The notes below the pieces were generated by a model, which was not told the DNA's origin, searched no databases, and was given only the letters and a program-made list of their open reading frames with translations. DNA of 46,490 nt, from assembly GCA_015654695.1 (NCBI GenBank), contig JAATGJ010000122.1:1-46490 (forward strand). Direction: 5' to 3'. The position numbers and the translations under genes were made by a program. The DNA comes from Chitinophagales bacterium (GTDB taxonomy: Bacteria; Bacteroidota; Bacteroidia; Chitinophagales; Chitinophagaceae). Shown piece by piece: positions 18,314 through 24,596 of this stretch (positions are counted from its first letter, which is position 1; every line of letters begins with the position of its first letter).

Positions 18314-18934
18314 ATGAAAAAGAATTTGCTTGTTGCCTTCCTTTGTATAGCTCTTTTATTTGCTGCGCCAAACACAAACGCGCAATCGCTTAAGGTGGGT
18401 GTGTTTGATATTGACCTGATGGTACAGGCTATGCCGGGGTATCGTATAGTGGACAGCCTTGTCCGGATTTACGAAGCCGACTCACTGGCGGTAGAATATG
18501 AATATTATCAACTGGAATACCAGCGGCTTGACAGCACTTATAAAGCCGATTCAGGATTGGTAGCAGCAGGTAAAAAGTCAAAAGCCTTACTCGATTTTAC
18601 AAACGAAGAGCGCAGAAAAATGGCGATCAATATAGTTTACTGGCAACAGATATCACAAAACAAGTCAAATAGCAAAAGAAGCCAGTATGCGCAGCCGCTA
18701 TACCAGGTAATATCGGGTGCTTACAGGAAAATACTTGAAAAGAAAAAATATACTCTCATTCTTAAGCCACAAACTTATGAGGCTGGTTTCCCTATTGACA
18801 ATATTTTTCTTTCTATGGCGAGGGAATTAAAATTGCAGGGTCTTCCGCAGGAGCTTTTATACCTGGGTGATGATCCTGACGCCGTAAAGCAACCCGCGAA
18901 GCCGGCAACCGGGACAAAACCAAAGACAAAATAG
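18314..18934 (+). CDS. OmpH/Skp-family periplasmic chaperone (third of three)
   Basis: 206 residues with a signal peptide (LFAAPNTNAQ, about residue 24). SLKVGVFDIDLMVQAMPGYRIVDSL is the OmpH-type start; the middle shares the WQQISQNKSNSKRSQYAQPLYQ pattern of the second copy, so copies two and three are closer to each other than to copy one. The tail (about 185-206) is Pro/Lys/Thr-rich. The murI gene follows after 42 bases but has its own promoter-like box. Confidence 0.82.
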   Translation: MKKNLLVAFLCIALLFAAPNTNAQSLKVGVFDIDLMVQAMPGYRIVDSLVRIYEADSLAVEYEYYQLEYQRLDSTYKADSGLVAAGKKSKALLDFTNEERRKMAINIVYWQQISQNKSNSKRSQYAQPLYQVISGAYRKILEKKKYTLILKPQTYEAGFPIDNIFLSMARELKLQGLPQELLYLGDDPDAVKQPAKPATGTKPKTK

Positions 18935-18949
18935 TACATACCTAAGCCG

Positions 18950-18957
18950 TAGCTTTG
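18950..18957 (+). promoter_or_regulatory. Promoter -7 box of murI
   Basis: TAGCTTTG matches TAnnTTTG exactly and lies 19 bases before the murI ATG. No clear TTTG -33 element was seen upstream, so support is partial. Confidence 0.4.
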
Positions 18958-18976
18958 ATAGTGTAAATGATAAGCA

Positions 18977-19804
18977 ATGCAAAACCCTATCGGTGTTTTT
19001 GATTCCGGGTATGGCGGGCTGACCGTATTAAAAGAGATCGTTAATAAGCTTCCCCAATACGATTATATCTACCTGGGCGACAATGCAAGGTCACCCTATG
19101 GCAACCGTTCTTTTGAAACAGTTTATCATTACACACTACAGTGTGTAGAATGGTTTTTTAAGCAGGGATGCTCCTTAGTTATACTTGCCTGTAATACGGC
19201 TTCAGCGAAAGCTTTGCGCACAATTCAGCAAAATGATCTGCCAAAAATCGCTCCGGGTAAAAGGGTGCTGGGTGTTATCCGTCCCACTACGGAGATCATT
19301 GGCAATTTTTCAGAAACAGGCAGTGTGGGAATACTGGCAACCAATGGAACTGTTGCCTCCCTTTCTTACCCTGTTGAGATCGCTAAATTTTTTCCTCAAT
19401 TAAAAGTTTACCAGGAAGCCTGTCCCATGTGGGTACCACTGGTAGAGAATAATGAATATGAGAGTCATGGCGCTGATTATTTTATCAAAAAAAACCTCCA
19501 CAGTCTTTTTGAGAAAGGGGAAAAGATAGATGTGGTATTGCTGGCCTGCACGCATTATCCTTTGCTGAAAGAAAAGATCGGGGAACATTTGCCCGTAACG
19601 GTAAAGCTATTGTCGCAGGGAGAAATAGTGGCCGAAAGCCTGGTTGATTACCTTCTGCGGCATTCGGAGATAGAAGAGCAATGCAGTAAGAATGGTAACA
19701 GGGTATTTTATACAACAGACGCTACGGAAGATTTTGACAATCATGCTACCATTTTTTTTGGGGAAGCTATTCAATCAACACACCTGGACCTGGACAGCCA
19801 ATAA
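18977..19804 (+). CDS. murI: Glutamate racemase
   Basis: The 275-residue enzyme interconverts L- and D-glutamate, supplying D-Glu for peptidoglycan stem peptides. Family motifs are IGVFDSGYGGLTVLKEI, YLGDNARSPYG, the first catalytic Cys in LACNTASA (Cys 72) and the second in LACTHYPLL (Cys 191). Length is normal. Its place after the bam/ompH genes is a recurring arrangement in the phylum. Confidence 0.96.
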   Translation: MQNPIGVFDSGYGGLTVLKEIVNKLPQYDYIYLGDNARSPYGNRSFETVYHYTLQCVEWFFKQGCSLVILACNTASAKALRTIQQNDLPKIAPGKRVLGVIRPTTEIIGNFSETGSVGILATNGTVASLSYPVEIAKFFPQLKVYQEACPMWVPLVENNEYESHGADYFIKKNLHSLFEKGEKIDVVLLACTHYPLLKEKIGEHLPVTVKLLSQGEIVAESLVDYLLRHSEIEEQCSKNGNRVFYTTDATEDFDNHATIFFGEAIQSTHLDLDSQ

Positions 19805-20081
19805 ACTGGCAATCATGTAAATGGAAGATGAATAGAGTCCCGGATCCGATCGGCTAGAACCTTGCAGGCAGGCCTGATCAGGGATAGGCGACGGGTTTGC
19901 AAATTTTCTTTCTTCTTAGCCCTGACATGTGATCTTCAACCCTTACCTTTGCCGTCCTTTTCCCGCTTTAGGCGGGAAGATGATAATTGAGAATTTGAAA
20001 CAGGCCTGCTTTACCGGGCTATATTCAAAACCTGCCTTCACTAAAGTTCCGGCAGGTGAACAGTGAAAAAAAGATAAAACA
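19805..20081. other. rpmH leader region with several GC palindromes
   Basis: This 277-base gap holds no gene. It contains a CCTGATCAGG palindrome (about 19873), TCCCGC/GCGGGA arms at 19961-19978, and ACCTGCC/GGCAGGT arms at 20030-20057 that end 24 bases before the rpmH ATG. The promoter box at 19944 lies between them, so the last two would be in the rpmH mRNA leader. Confidence 0.5.
19944..19951 (+). promoter_or_regulatory. Promoter -7 box of rpmH
   Basis: TACCTTTG matches the Bacteroidota -7 consensus exactly. It would give a leader of about 130 bases before rpmH. Confidence 0.45.
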
Positions 20082-20237
20082 ATGAAACGTACATTCCAAC
20101 CTCATCGTAAGCGCCGTAAATCTGTTCATGGTTTTCGTAAGCGTATGCAAACAGCTAATGGCCGCAAAGTACTGGCAAGCCGCCGTGCAAAAGGCCGTAA
20201 GAAGCTGACTGTTTCTGATGAGAGCAAACTGAAATAG
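20082..20237 (+). CDS. rpmH: 50S ribosomal protein L34
   Basis: A 51-residue protein beginning [20 protein letters not shown], followed by [20 protein letters not shown], the textbook L34 sequence and length. L34 is a small basic protein of the large ribosomal subunit. It heads the conserved rpmH-rnpA-yidD order. A terminator at 20297 lies between it and rnpA, so expression of rnpA may depend on readthrough. Confidence 0.97.
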   Translation: MKRTFQPHRKRRKSVHGFRKRMQTANGRKVLASRRAKGRKKLTVSDESKLK

Positions 20238-20250
20238 AAGCCCTGCCTAA

Positions 20251-20272
20251 CCTTCCGCCACACGGCGGAGAG
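20251..20272. repeat. GC palindrome after rpmH
   Basis: TCCGCC and GGCGGA arms with an ACAC loop, extended by CCT and AGG with a bulge, lie 14 bases after rpmH. It belongs to the same general class as the other GC palindromes of the window. Confidence 0.5.
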
Positions 20273-20296
20273 GAACAGGAAGCTCACTATATTTAT

Positions 20297-20326
20297 AGCT
20301 CCGATTTTGTATCGGGGCTTTTTTTA
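20297..20326 (+). terminator. Terminator between rpmH and rnpA
   Basis: Arms AGCTCCGAT and ATCGGGGCT form a 9-bp stem with one T-G pair, followed by a run of seven T. Partial readthrough would set the L34 to RNase P protein ratio. Confidence 0.75.
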
Positions 20327-20333
20327 TTTGGAT

Positions 20334-20351
20334 TAATTCGTGTAATTCGTG
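20334..20351 (+). repeat. Tandem TAATTCGTG repeat carrying the rnpA start codon
   Basis: TAATTCGTG occurs twice in a row. The GTG of the second unit (20349-20351) is the rnpA start; the in-frame GTG of the first unit is followed at once by TAA, so it cannot be used. This decides the start. Confidence 0.7.
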
Positions 20352-20738
20352 GCCAAACAATTCACACTTGGAAAGAATGAACGGCTGAAGAGCCGTAAGA
20401 GTATTGAGCAGCTATTCAGTGAAGGGAAGAAAATAGTAGTTGCTCCTTACAGGGTATTATATATACTTAACCCATCTGTGGAAAAGGCTTCTTTACTTTT
20501 TAGTGTTGGTGTTTCAGCAAAGAATTTTAAAAAAGCGGTTGACAGGAACAGGGTAAAAAGATTGACCCGTGAAGCATACCGGCTGCAAAAAAATGATCTG
20601 CAGAAAAAAACAAAAGCAAAGCGTATTCAACTGAATGTTTTCTTTATCTATACCGGGAAGGAATTACCGGAATATGATGAGGTATATAAAAAAGTTGGTT
20701 TGGTTTTAAACAAACTGGATAAGATTACCGGGGAATGA
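20349..20738 (+). CDS. rnpA: Ribonuclease P protein component
   Basis: The 129-residue basic protein starts at GTG. It binds the RNase P RNA and helps mature tRNA 5' ends. The N-terminal [22 protein letters not shown] matches the family start, and [15 protein letters not shown] (about 60-75) holds the RNR signature. It overlaps yidD by four bases (ATGA), so the two are translationally coupled. The RNase P RNA gene itself is not in the window. Confidence 0.95.
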   Translation: MAKQFTLGKNERLKSRKSIEQLFSEGKKIVVAPYRVLYILNPSVEKASLLFSVGVSAKNFKKAVDRNRVKRLTREAYRLQKNDLQKKTKAKRIQLNVFFIYTGKELPEYDEVYKKVGLVLNKLDKITGE

Positions 20739-20965
20739 AATTTGTTTTACGCATATTAAGCCTTCCTTTTATTTTCCTGATAAAAATTTATCAATGGGTT
20801 ATTTCCCCGTGGATAGGGCCAAAATGCCGCTATACGCCTACCTGCTCGCATTATGCCGTCGAAGCATTAAAGAAGCATGGCGTATTTAAAGGACTTTGGT
20901 TAGCTGTCAAAAGAATTTCGCGTTGCCATCCCTGGGGAGGCAGCGGCTATGATCCTGTACCCTGA
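20735..20965 (+). CDS. yidD: Membrane protein insertion efficiency factor YidD
   Basis: A 76-residue protein with an amphipathic N-terminal membrane segment ([20 protein letters not shown]) and the invariant [19 protein letters not shown] and [11 protein letters not shown] motifs. It aids YidC-dependent membrane insertion. It overlaps rnpA by four bases. Its 3' end converges with the DUF1203 gene, overlapping by 19 bases. Confidence 0.95.
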   Translation: MKFVLRILSLPFIFLIKIYQWVISPWIGPKCRYTPTCSHYAVEALKKHGVFKGLWLAVKRISRCHPWGGSGYDPVP

Positions 20966-21438
20966 TCTTTTCTAACCTCTGCGATATAACACTGATAAGC
21001 AGCATTCCGTACATGTATAAATTCTATCTGCGGATCAGCGAATAATCCGGCTATTGTATTTTCTACTTCATGGTTATCTTTTACAAAGCGGGCAAGTATC
21101 ATCCGCTTTTCATTATTATAACAACGTAATACCAGGTGAATCGGCCGGCTCCCGTTTTTTATTTCTTCCGGGAATCTGAATGCATCACTATAAGGGAAAC
21201 AGTGTTCATGTATGAATACCGGTCCAATTTCATTGTAAGGATGATCAGCGCCAACAGGAGCATAAGAAAACAATAATCTTTTTTCTCCTTCTTTAAATTG
21301 CTTTAAGCAGCAACGACAAGGCCCATAGCCTGATTCACCGGCGATGCTAATTTCTACAGTATGCCCAAAATCATCCTCCCTGTTGTTACGTATCTTATCA
21401 ATTGATGTTTGTGGTATGGGCAAATAAATAAAATTCAT
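20947..21438 (-). CDS. DUF1203-family protein
   Basis: The frame opens at 21522, but the upstream part overlaps the neighbouring methyltransferase and looks non-coding; the ATG at 21438 ([10 protein letters not shown]) is the natural start, giving 163 residues. [38 protein letters not shown] and [12 protein letters not shown] are the conserved Cys/His segments of DUF1203. The function of this family is not known. It follows the Ada-like gene with a short gap. Confidence 0.8.
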   Translation of the reverse strand: MNFIYLPIPQTSIDKIRNNREDDFGHTVEISIAGESGYGPCRCCLKQFKEGEKRLLFSYAPVGADHPYNEIGPVFIHEHCFPYSDAFRFPEEIKNGSRPIHLVLRCYNNEKRMILARFVKDNHEVENTIAGLFADPQIEFIHVRNAAYQCYIAEVRKDQGTGS

Positions 21439-21505
21439 GATTATTAATTTGACAGCAAGTTCAGACAGGAAATAAATGACAACAACCCGGTTCTTGCGTA
21501 ATGGA

Positions 21506-22051
21506 TCAAACGGCTTCACCAAGTAACCGGCTTTGTTCCCAGCCTATCATAGATGTTTTGCGGATGCTGCCCCAGTGGTATTCACCAATAATGCCGGTTG
21601 ATTTTATAACACGGTGGCAAGGCATAAGATAAGCTATTGGATTATCACCAATGGCTGTTCCTACTGCACGGAATGCTTTGGGAGATTTAATAATGCCGGC
21701 AACGGTTGAATAAGTGCTTAATTCACCGGAAGGTATTTTTAGCAAAGCTTCCCATACTTTCAACTGGAAGGGAGTGCCTTTTAAATGCAGTTTAATTTGC
21801 GGGAGATCATTCCAGTCCTGTTTAAAGAAATTGGTAACGGACTGATGATGCTTATTGGTATTTTCTTTTAGCAGGGCATTCGGCCATATTTGTTTTAAAT
21901 TATTTATCGCCAAAGAATGATCTTCAATAAAATCAATTTTACAAACGCCTTTGGATGTTGCGGCGATGATAATTTTTCCAAAAAAAGTTTCAGTGAATGT
22001 GTAGTCAATCAATAAATGTTCACCGCCATTTTTAAATTCCCCGGGGGTCAT
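21506..22051 (-). CDS. Methylated-DNA-protein-cysteine methyltransferase part of a broken Ada-like gene
   Basis: 181 residues from the ATG at 22051. The C-terminal half is a complete O6-alkylguanine-DNA methyltransferase: TPFQLKVWEALLKIPSGELS, AVGTAIGDNPIAYLMPCHRVI with the acceptor Cys at 145, and the following GIIGEYHWG. The N-terminal TPGEFKNGG is the linker found in Ada-like fusions after an AraC-type domain. The 14 codons before this ATG (GTSRLHDLFISIEA) are in the same frame as the HTH gene upstream and are separated from it only by one TAA (22094-22096). The ATG at 22051 is thus an internal Met of the fusion; whether it is used is unknown. Confidence 0.88.
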   Translation of the reverse strand: MTPGEFKNGGEHLLIDYTFTETFFGKIIIAATSKGVCKIDFIEDHSLAINNLKQIWPNALLKENTNKHHQSVTNFFKQDWNDLPQIKLHLKGTPFQLKVWEALLKIPSGELSTYSTVAGIIKSPKAFRAVGTAIGDNPIAYLMPCHRVIKSTGIIGEYHWGSIRKTSMIGWEQSRLLGEAV

Positions 22052-22093
22052 AGCTTCGATGGAAATAAAAAGATCGTGAAGACGGCTGGTGCC

Positions 22094-22339
22094 TTATAAA
22101 CCCGTTTCAAAACTGGCATCAGCGATAGTATGATCTTGTTGCAACAACTGGCGTGCATGTTGAACGCTGATGTATTGTAAAAATTTCTTTGGCGATACTC
22201 CCGCCCATTCTTTGAACATTCGCTGAAAATGAAAAGGGCTCAGGTGTATATGCGCCGCTATATTATCCAGTGAAGGTTGCTCCGTACTATGCTCCCTGAT
22301 ATAAGTAATGGCTGAGGCTATGCGCTGATAATCTATCAT
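22094..22339 (-). CDS. AraC-type HTH part of a broken Ada-like gene
   Basis: 81 residues starting MIDYQRIASAITYIREHSTE, with the AraC HTH core SLDNIAAHIHLSPFHFQRMF and WAGVSPKKFLQYISVQHARQ. It stops at FETGL-TAA, in the middle of the second HTH. Downstream the same frame resumes with GTSRLHDLF, the expected continuation (typically ETGLSGTSRLHDLF). A TCA to TAA change of one base explains it. Intact homologues combine DNA binding with O6-methylguanine repair and act as the adaptive-response regulator. Confidence 0.85.
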   Translation of the reverse strand: MIDYQRIASAITYIREHSTEQPSLDNIAAHIHLSPFHFQRMFKEWAGVSPKKFLQYISVQHARQLLQQDHTIADASFETGL

Positions 22340-22402
22340 AAATTAATAATGTCAGCACAAAAATAGAAAACCCAATACTGGCGGCCGACCCGTTTCTTGC
22401 GA

Positions 22403-22438
22403 AAAATAAAAGCCGCCTGGCATGAAGCAAGACGGCTT
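22403..22438 (-). terminator. Terminator of the superoxide dismutase gene
   Basis: On the minus strand AAGCCG and CGGCTT close a stem with a partly paired interior, followed by TTTATTTTT. It lies 23 bases after the sod stop codon. Confidence 0.7.
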
Positions 22439-22460
22439 AAACAATTCTGTTCCTTATCTT

Positions 22461-23063
22461 TTATGCTTTTGAAAACCTTGACTCCAGCTTTTTCCAGTCC
22501 AGTACATTCCAGACAGCTGCCAGGTAATCAGCTCTTTTATTCTGGTACTTCAGGTAGTAAGCATGCTCCCATACGTCCACTCCAAGTACCGGCGTACCTT
22601 TTACTTCTGCTACATCCATCAGCGGGTTATCCTGGTTGGGGGTAGAAGAAATTTCCAGTTTACCATCTTTTACGATCAGCCATGCCCAGCCACTGCCAAA
22701 ACGACCAATACCGGCTGCTGCAAATTTTGTTTTGAATTCATCAACGGAGCCAAAGGCCGATTTGATAGCATCCGTCAATCCACCCGAAGTGCCAATGCCG
22801 CCATTATGCGATAAGCTTTCCCAAAAGAAGCTATGATTCCAGTGACCGCCGCCATTATTGCGGACAGCAGGAGAAATTTTGCCCGCGTTCTTTACTAATT
22901 CTTCCAGCGATTTATTTTCATGTTCCGTGCCGGCAATAGCTTTATTGAGATTGTCAACGTAGGCCTGGTGATGTTTGCCATGATGTATTTCCATGGTCAG
23001 TTTGTCAATATGCGGTTCCAATGCATCAGTGGCGTAAGGAAGCGCAGGTAAGGTAAATGCCAT
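22461..23063 (-). CDS. sodA: Superoxide dismutase, Fe/Mn type
   Basis: The 200-residue enzyme turns superoxide into oxygen and hydrogen peroxide in the cytoplasm. Metal ligands are visible: His in [18 protein letters not shown], His in [12 protein letters not shown], and Asp and His in [16 protein letters not shown]. Length is typical. Fe and Mn forms cannot be told apart securely here, so the symbol (sodA or sodB) is tentative. It has its own terminator. Confidence 0.93.
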   Translation of the reverse strand: MAFTLPALPYATDALEPHIDKLTMEIHHGKHHQAYVDNLNKAIAGTEHENKSLEELVKNAGKISPAVRNNGGGHWNHSFFWESLSHNGGIGTSGGLTDAIKSAFGSVDEFKTKFAAAGIGRFGSGWAWLIVKDGKLEISSTPNQDNPLMDVAEVKGTPVLGVDVWEHAYYLKYQNKRADYLAAVWNVLDWKKLESRFSKA

Positions 23064-23194
23064 AACTAAAAAGTTTGATGTTTAAAATCTAAAGTTGAAT
23101 GTTATTTATCAGAACAACAAAATTAAAGCTATGTAGTTGAGCAGCGCATGAAGATTAATAAAATCTTTCTTATTTCGAAAGGGGTAGGGATTGC

Positions 23195-23530
23195 TTACTT
23201 CCCTTTAGGAGGCCGGGGATTCAGGCGGTTTAGTTTTTTCCCTTTTTCGGTAAATGTTTCTACAATACCTCTTGTTTCCAAGTCGAGCCGGATGGAGATC
23301 GTGTACCAGGGAATAGATTTTTTAAAATCCGGCATTTTTTTACGGATGATCTTTACCACATCATCAGTCAGTTCAGTAAACGTTTTTCCCCTGCTTCCTT
23401 CCAGGCTTTGCAGGATAGCGGATTTGACAGGCTCATAAATTGCGGTATCAAACTTCCTTTCGGTTCCTGTGGAAGGGTGTGTAACAATTATTTTTTTGGT
23501 GTTGAAGACGCTGCTTTTGCCATATATCAC
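23195..23530 (-). CDS. DUF6958-like small protein
   Basis: 111 residues. YEPVKSAILQSLEGSRGKTF and SIPWYTISIRLDLETRGIVE are typical of a small winged-helix-like family that I recall as DUF6958; function unknown. It overlaps the tadA stop by four bases and is probably co-transcribed with tadA. Its last residues NPRPPKGK and stop lie in a GC palindrome relic (CGGCCTCC / CTAAAGGG on the coding strand), so the C-terminus may have been supplied by an inserted repeat. Confidence 0.6.
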   Translation of the reverse strand: MIYGKSSVFNTKKIIVTHPSTGTERKFDTAIYEPVKSAILQSLEGSRGKTFTELTDDVVKIIRKKMPDFKKSIPWYTISIRLDLETRGIVETFTEKGKKLNRLNPRPPKGK

Positions 23531-23964
23531 CTTTTACTTTGAAAAAAATCTTTCATCAACTTTGCACATTCATCTTTTAATACTCCCCTTATCAATTCTG
23601 TTTTTGGATGAAAGGGCCAATTAGTACCGGTGATCCTTTTATAACCATTTTTTTCATCATCAGCGCCATAGACAACTTTCCCGATCTTGCTCCAGTATAA
23701 ACCACCGGCACACATCAAGCACGGTTCAACCGTAACGTACAAAGTAGCTTCGGACAGGTACTTACTTCCAAGAAAGTTAAATGCGGATGTTAATGCGATC
23801 ATTTCTGCATGGGCAGTGGGGTCATTCAATTTTTCTGTCATGTTGTAACCCCTTGCAATTGTTTTTTCATTTAATACTATTATAGCGCCTACCGGTACTT
23901 CATCTTCATCAAAAGCCCGTCTTGCTTCTTTCAGCGCCAGCATCATATAATATTCATCTGTCAT
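23527..23964 (-). CDS. tadA: tRNA-specific adenosine deaminase / nucleoside deaminase
   Basis: 145 residues with the cytidine-deaminase-fold zinc site: VPVGAIIV, AHAEM (His and catalytic Glu) and PCLMCAGG (two Cys ligands). The following GGLYWSKIGKVVYGADDEKNG fits the TadA group, which converts A34 to inosine in tRNA-Arg. A guanine-deaminase-like role cannot be excluded because Bacteroidota carry related paralogues. Confidence 0.85.
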   Translation of the reverse strand: MTDEYYMMLALKEARRAFDEDEVPVGAIIVLNEKTIARGYNMTEKLNDPTAHAEMIALTSAFNFLGSKYLSEATLYVTVEPCLMCAGGLYWSKIGKVVYGADDEKNGYKRITGTNWPFHPKTELIRGVLKDECAKLMKDFFQSKR

Positions 23965-24134
23965 GGCATACCGAAATTACGGAAGCCGGGTAAAAAAAGT
24001 TAAGAATGTAGTGCAGGGAGGGGAAAAATATCCGCAATGGCAAGAGAGCCATTTTCTGCCGGTTTACTGGTCGTGGCATGATATTTTATAAATAAAAGAG
24101 GTGAAAAAATTGATAACCTTGTAAATGTTCTACT

Positions 24135-24404
24135 ATGAATAAATTATTAATCGGATTTGCAGTAGGTGCGCTGGCAGGTGTTTTATTCGCTCCGGGCAAA
24201 GGATCCAAGACCCGTAAAAGCATTGCCCGCCGTGGCAGGGAGTTAAAAGATAAATTCAATGACATGGTTGATTCGGTGAGCGATAAGTTCGAATCATTTG
24301 AAGAGCAAGCGGACGAATTTGCAGAAAAAGCGAAACAAAAAGCAAGATCTTTTTCCGGGGAAGCAGAAAACTCTTCCTGGACCGGTGAAACAGCCATTAA
24401 ATAA
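24135..24404 (+). CDS. YtxH-domain small membrane protein
   Basis: 89 residues with one N-terminal glycine-rich membrane segment (KLLIGFAVGALAGVLFAPGKG), the YtxH signature, then an amphipathic helix rich in Lys and Glu (30-75). Members are often stress-related envelope proteins of unclear function. Its terminator follows at 24427. Confidence 0.85.
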   Translation: MNKLLIGFAVGALAGVLFAPGKGSKTRKSIARRGRELKDKFNDMVDSVSDKFESFEEQADEFAEKAKQKARSFSGEAENSSWTGETAIK

Positions 24405-24426
24405 TTTGCCAGGCAAACCTTGAGTA

Positions 24427-24456
24427 AAGCCGGTATCAGATGATACCGGCTTTTTT
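24427..24456 (+). terminator. Terminator of the YtxH gene
   Basis: A perfect 12-bp stem (AAGCCGGTATCA and TGATACCGGCTT, two-base GA loop) followed by six T, 22 bases after the stop codon. Confidence 0.85.
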
Positions 24457-24532
24457 GGCAACAAGGGCAGATAAAGGGTAAAAAAACAGCATAAAAAAAT
24501 TTCTACTTTCCTTCAAAACCCTTCCATTCCCT

Positions 24533-24540
24533 TACTTTTG
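24533..24540 (+). promoter_or_regulatory. Promoter -7 box of carB
   Basis: TACTTTTG matches TAnnTTTG exactly. A TTTC at 24507-24510 lies 22 bases upstream as a possible -33 element. It is 56 bases before the carB ATG. Confidence 0.5.
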
Positions 24541-24553
24541 CGCAATTTGTTTA

Positions 24554-24583
24554 ACCTCCCCAAGCCCCTCCAAAGGAGGGGTT
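24554..24583. repeat. CCCCTCC/GGAGGGG palindrome in the carB leader
   Basis: CCCCTCC and GGAGGGG flank an AAA loop at 24565-24581, preceded by AACCTCCCC, which can pair as an alternative with GGGGTT. This palindrome class is very common between genes of Bacteroidota, from memory, and a related copy lies inside purH. Confidence 0.65.
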
Positions 24584-24596
24584 ATTAAAATAAAAA

